A stretch of 6,197 bases of DNA from contig JAJDBI010000046.1 of assembly GCA_029261435.1 (NCBI GenBank), positions 1-6,197 of the forward strand, in the 5' to 3' direction. The stretch comes from Nitrospinaceae bacterium. Lineage in GTDB: Bacteria; Nitrospinota; Nitrospinia; Nitrospinales; VA-1. The notes below the pieces were generated by a model. It worked only from the letters and a program-made list of their open reading frames with translations, was not told where the DNA came from and did no database searches. The position numbers and the translations under genes were made by a program. Shown piece after piece: positions 5,673 to 6,197 of this stretch; the first letter of the stretch is position 1; the number at the start of each line of letters is the position of its first letter.

Positions 5673-5768
5673 TATCTCGCTCGGCTATATTTGCCTGAAA
5701 AGGCTTAGGTCTGGAAGCCTCATATTGCCACCAAGGCTGGGACCTTGAGGGCAGACAGTTGAGAGATA
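5673..5768 (+). ncRNA. Candidate structured RNA (multi-hairpin leader element)
   Basis: TATCTC (5673-5678) and GAGATA (5763-5768) could close a domain holding two good hairpins. The first is AGGCTT (5701-5706) with AAGCCT (5715-5720) around an 8-base loop. The second is TGCC (5726-5729) and CAAGG (5732-5736) with CCTTG (5743-5747) and GGCA (5750-5753), separated by a 2x2 internal loop and capped by CTGGGA. An alternative hairpin GCCT-GAAA-AGGC (5693-5704) uses the same AGGC. A Shine-Dalgarno follows directly. It resembles no RNA family I recognise (compared from memory with 6S, SRP RNA and common riboswitches), and no covariation evidence is available. Confidence 0.35.
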
Positions 5769-5775
5769 AAAGGAG

Positions 5776-5804
5776 TTGACAAAATGCTGAGAACTGGATA
5801 CAGT
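5776..5804 (+). promoter_or_regulatory. Possible sigma70-type promoter of rho
   Basis: TTGACA (5776-5781) is a perfect -35 hexamer. After the ideal 17 bases comes TACAGT (5799-5804), four of six to TATAAT. Transcription would begin near 5811 and give a leader of about 217 bases before rho, nearly all of it the C-rich stretch. This is the best promoter match seen in the region, though still an eye-based call. Confidence 0.5.
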
Positions 5805-5810
5805 AAGTAA
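5784..5810 (+). CDS. Possible eight-codon leader ORF with strong Shine-Dalgarno
   Basis: AAAGGAG (5769-5775) lies eight bases before ATG at 5784, which opens the frame MLRTGYSK and stops at TAA (5808-5810). The Shine-Dalgarno is better than that of rho itself, and the ORF directly follows the structured element. It could be a leader peptide, as rho of E. coli is preceded by the short ORF rhoL, though no sequence likeness is claimed. Against it: eight codons are very short, and the same bases form a TTGACA/TACAGT promoter match. If that promoter is used, transcripts starting there exclude the ORF. Confidence 0.25.
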   Translation: MLRTGYSK

Positions 5811-6027
5811 GCTCCGAAAGCTCCCAGACAAAATCCCTGAAAAACCAATCAATTACCAGCTAAATTTTTCCGTGCTTTCGCCGTTAATGATAGGACATAC
5901 TCTGCAATACTATACATACACCCAATTATTATTGAATCTTCCCCGTCTTTGAACCTGAGCTCCATTCCAAGGGCGTAACTATTTACGAGAAAATCATTCC
6001 TAACCCCCCTCAAAGAAGCCACAAACC
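5811..6027 (+). promoter_or_regulatory. C-rich, G-poor rho leader (possible rut site for autoregulation)
   Basis: From 5821 to 6027 (207 bases) I count 61 C and 24 G, and no strong hairpin is apparent. Rho binds unstructured, C-rich, G-poor RNA (rut sites), and in E. coli rho controls itself by premature termination in its own leader. The composition here, directly before rho on the same strand, fits such an attenuator. Local C clusters include CCCC at 5941-5944 and a run of six C at 6004-6009. Function is inferred, not shown. Confidence 0.5.
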
Positions 6028-6197
6028 ATGACCCAGATGAATATAGAACAACTCAAGGCTAAAACCATATCCGAACTCACCAACATTGCCAAGGAACTGA
6101 AGATTCAGGGCCACAGCGGGCTTAGAAAGCAGGACCTGATTTTCAGGATTCTGGAAGCCAAGACTGAAAAGGACGGTCTGATGTTTGGTCAGGGAGT
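6028..6197 (+). CDS. rho: Transcription termination factor Rho, 5' part (runs off the window)
   Basis: Rho is a hexameric RNA-dependent ATPase/helicase that ends transcription at C-rich untranslated RNA. Only the first 56 codons and two bases are present. The visible segment fits the N-terminal helical Rho_N domain: MNIEQLKAKTISELTNIAKE (from residue 4), then the family phrase SGLRKQDLIFRILEAK (about 30-45) and the start of the glycine-containing turn (MFGQG, 52-56) that leads to the cold-shock-like RNA-binding domain. ATG at 6028 is taken as start; ATG at 6037 (MNIEQL, closer to the E. coli MNLTEL beginning) is equally possible. Neither has a good Shine-Dalgarno; AAAGAAG at 6012-6018 is the nearest. 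The RNA-binding and ATPase domains lie outside the window. Confidence 0.9.
   Translation, partial: MTQMNIEQLKAKTISELTNIAKELKIQGHSGLRKQDLIFRILEAKTEKDGLMFGQG

Larger units (their letters stand above)
5224..6027. other. Approximately 800-base non-coding region between divergent ykgJ-family gene and rho
   Basis: No convincing protein gene, tRNA, rRNA, CRISPR or insertion sequence is visible here. The longest open frame (83 codons, minus strand, 5295-5546) has no Shine-Dalgarno and no recognisable family. From left to right the region holds the ykgJ-family leader and promoter, a possible three-way RNA junction (5377-5445), an AT-rich perfect hairpin (5462-5479), an A-rich stretch (about 5611-5650), a multi-hairpin element (5673-5768), a Shine-Dalgarno plus eight-codon ORF overlapping a promoter match (5769-5810), and a C-rich, G-poor leader running to rho. 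Confidence 0.7.

Noticed and set aside
5701..5720. Possible SRP RNA (ffs) core because of the GGTCTGGAAG stretch
   Set aside because: The conserved GGAA-loop domain with its asymmetric internal loop and the following AGCAG are absent; the bases form a different simple hairpin.
5673..5830. Possible 6S RNA upstream of rho
   Set aside because: No long rod with a central open bubble could be drawn; the element is a short multi-hairpin domain instead.

Overview
The window is the 3' end of a bacterial ribosomal-protein mega-operon (spc/alpha region) on the + strand, followed by a minus-strand cysteine-cluster gene, an approximately 800-base non-coding stretch, and the first 56 codons of the transcription terminator gene rho on the + strand. 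Bacterial origin is certain from SecY, IF-1, single-alpha-type RpoA and Rho. The protein sequences, zinc-binding (C+) forms of L36 and S4, a zinc-LID adenylate kinase and an L17 with a long Lys-rich tail suggest a Gram-negative lineage such as Desulfobacterota (former Deltaproteobacteria). That placement is an impression from memory of these families, not a computed result.

Layout: 1-601 secY (5' end outside the window), 605-1246 adk, 1250-1468 infA, 1483-1596 rpmJ, 1615-1986 rpsM, 1999-2388 rpsK, 2418-3044 rpsD, 3116-4144 rpoA, 4187-4726 rplQ. Gaps are 3, 3, 14, 18, 12, 29, 71 and 42 bases, so the block reads as one co-transcribed unit. It makes the protein translocation channel, AMP/ADP balancing, translation initiation, ribosome parts and the RNA polymerase alpha subunit. 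No methionine aminopeptidase gene (map) lies between adk and infA, where many bacteria carry one. A strong GC-rich hairpin without a T-run (4732-4762) sits between rplQ and the convergent gene and may mark the end of both transcripts.

4807-5223 (minus) encodes a 138-residue YkgJ-type CxxC..CC protein of unknown function, with a plausible sigma70-type promoter (5304-5332, minus).

5224-6027 has no convincing protein gene but is full of secondary-structure signals. There is a possible three-way junction (5377-5445), an AT-rich perfect hairpin (5462-5479) and a multi-hairpin element closed by TATCTC/GAGATA (5673-5768). That last element is followed at once by a perfect Shine-Dalgarno and an eight-codon ORF, and the same bases also form a TTGACA-17-TACAGT promoter match. 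Downstream, 207 bases leading to rho hold 61 C and only 24 G, as expected of a Rho-utilisation (rut) leader; this fits the autoregulation by attenuation known for rho in E. coli. The part between ykgJ and rho is the least ordinary piece of the window; the remainder is conserved housekeeping sequence.
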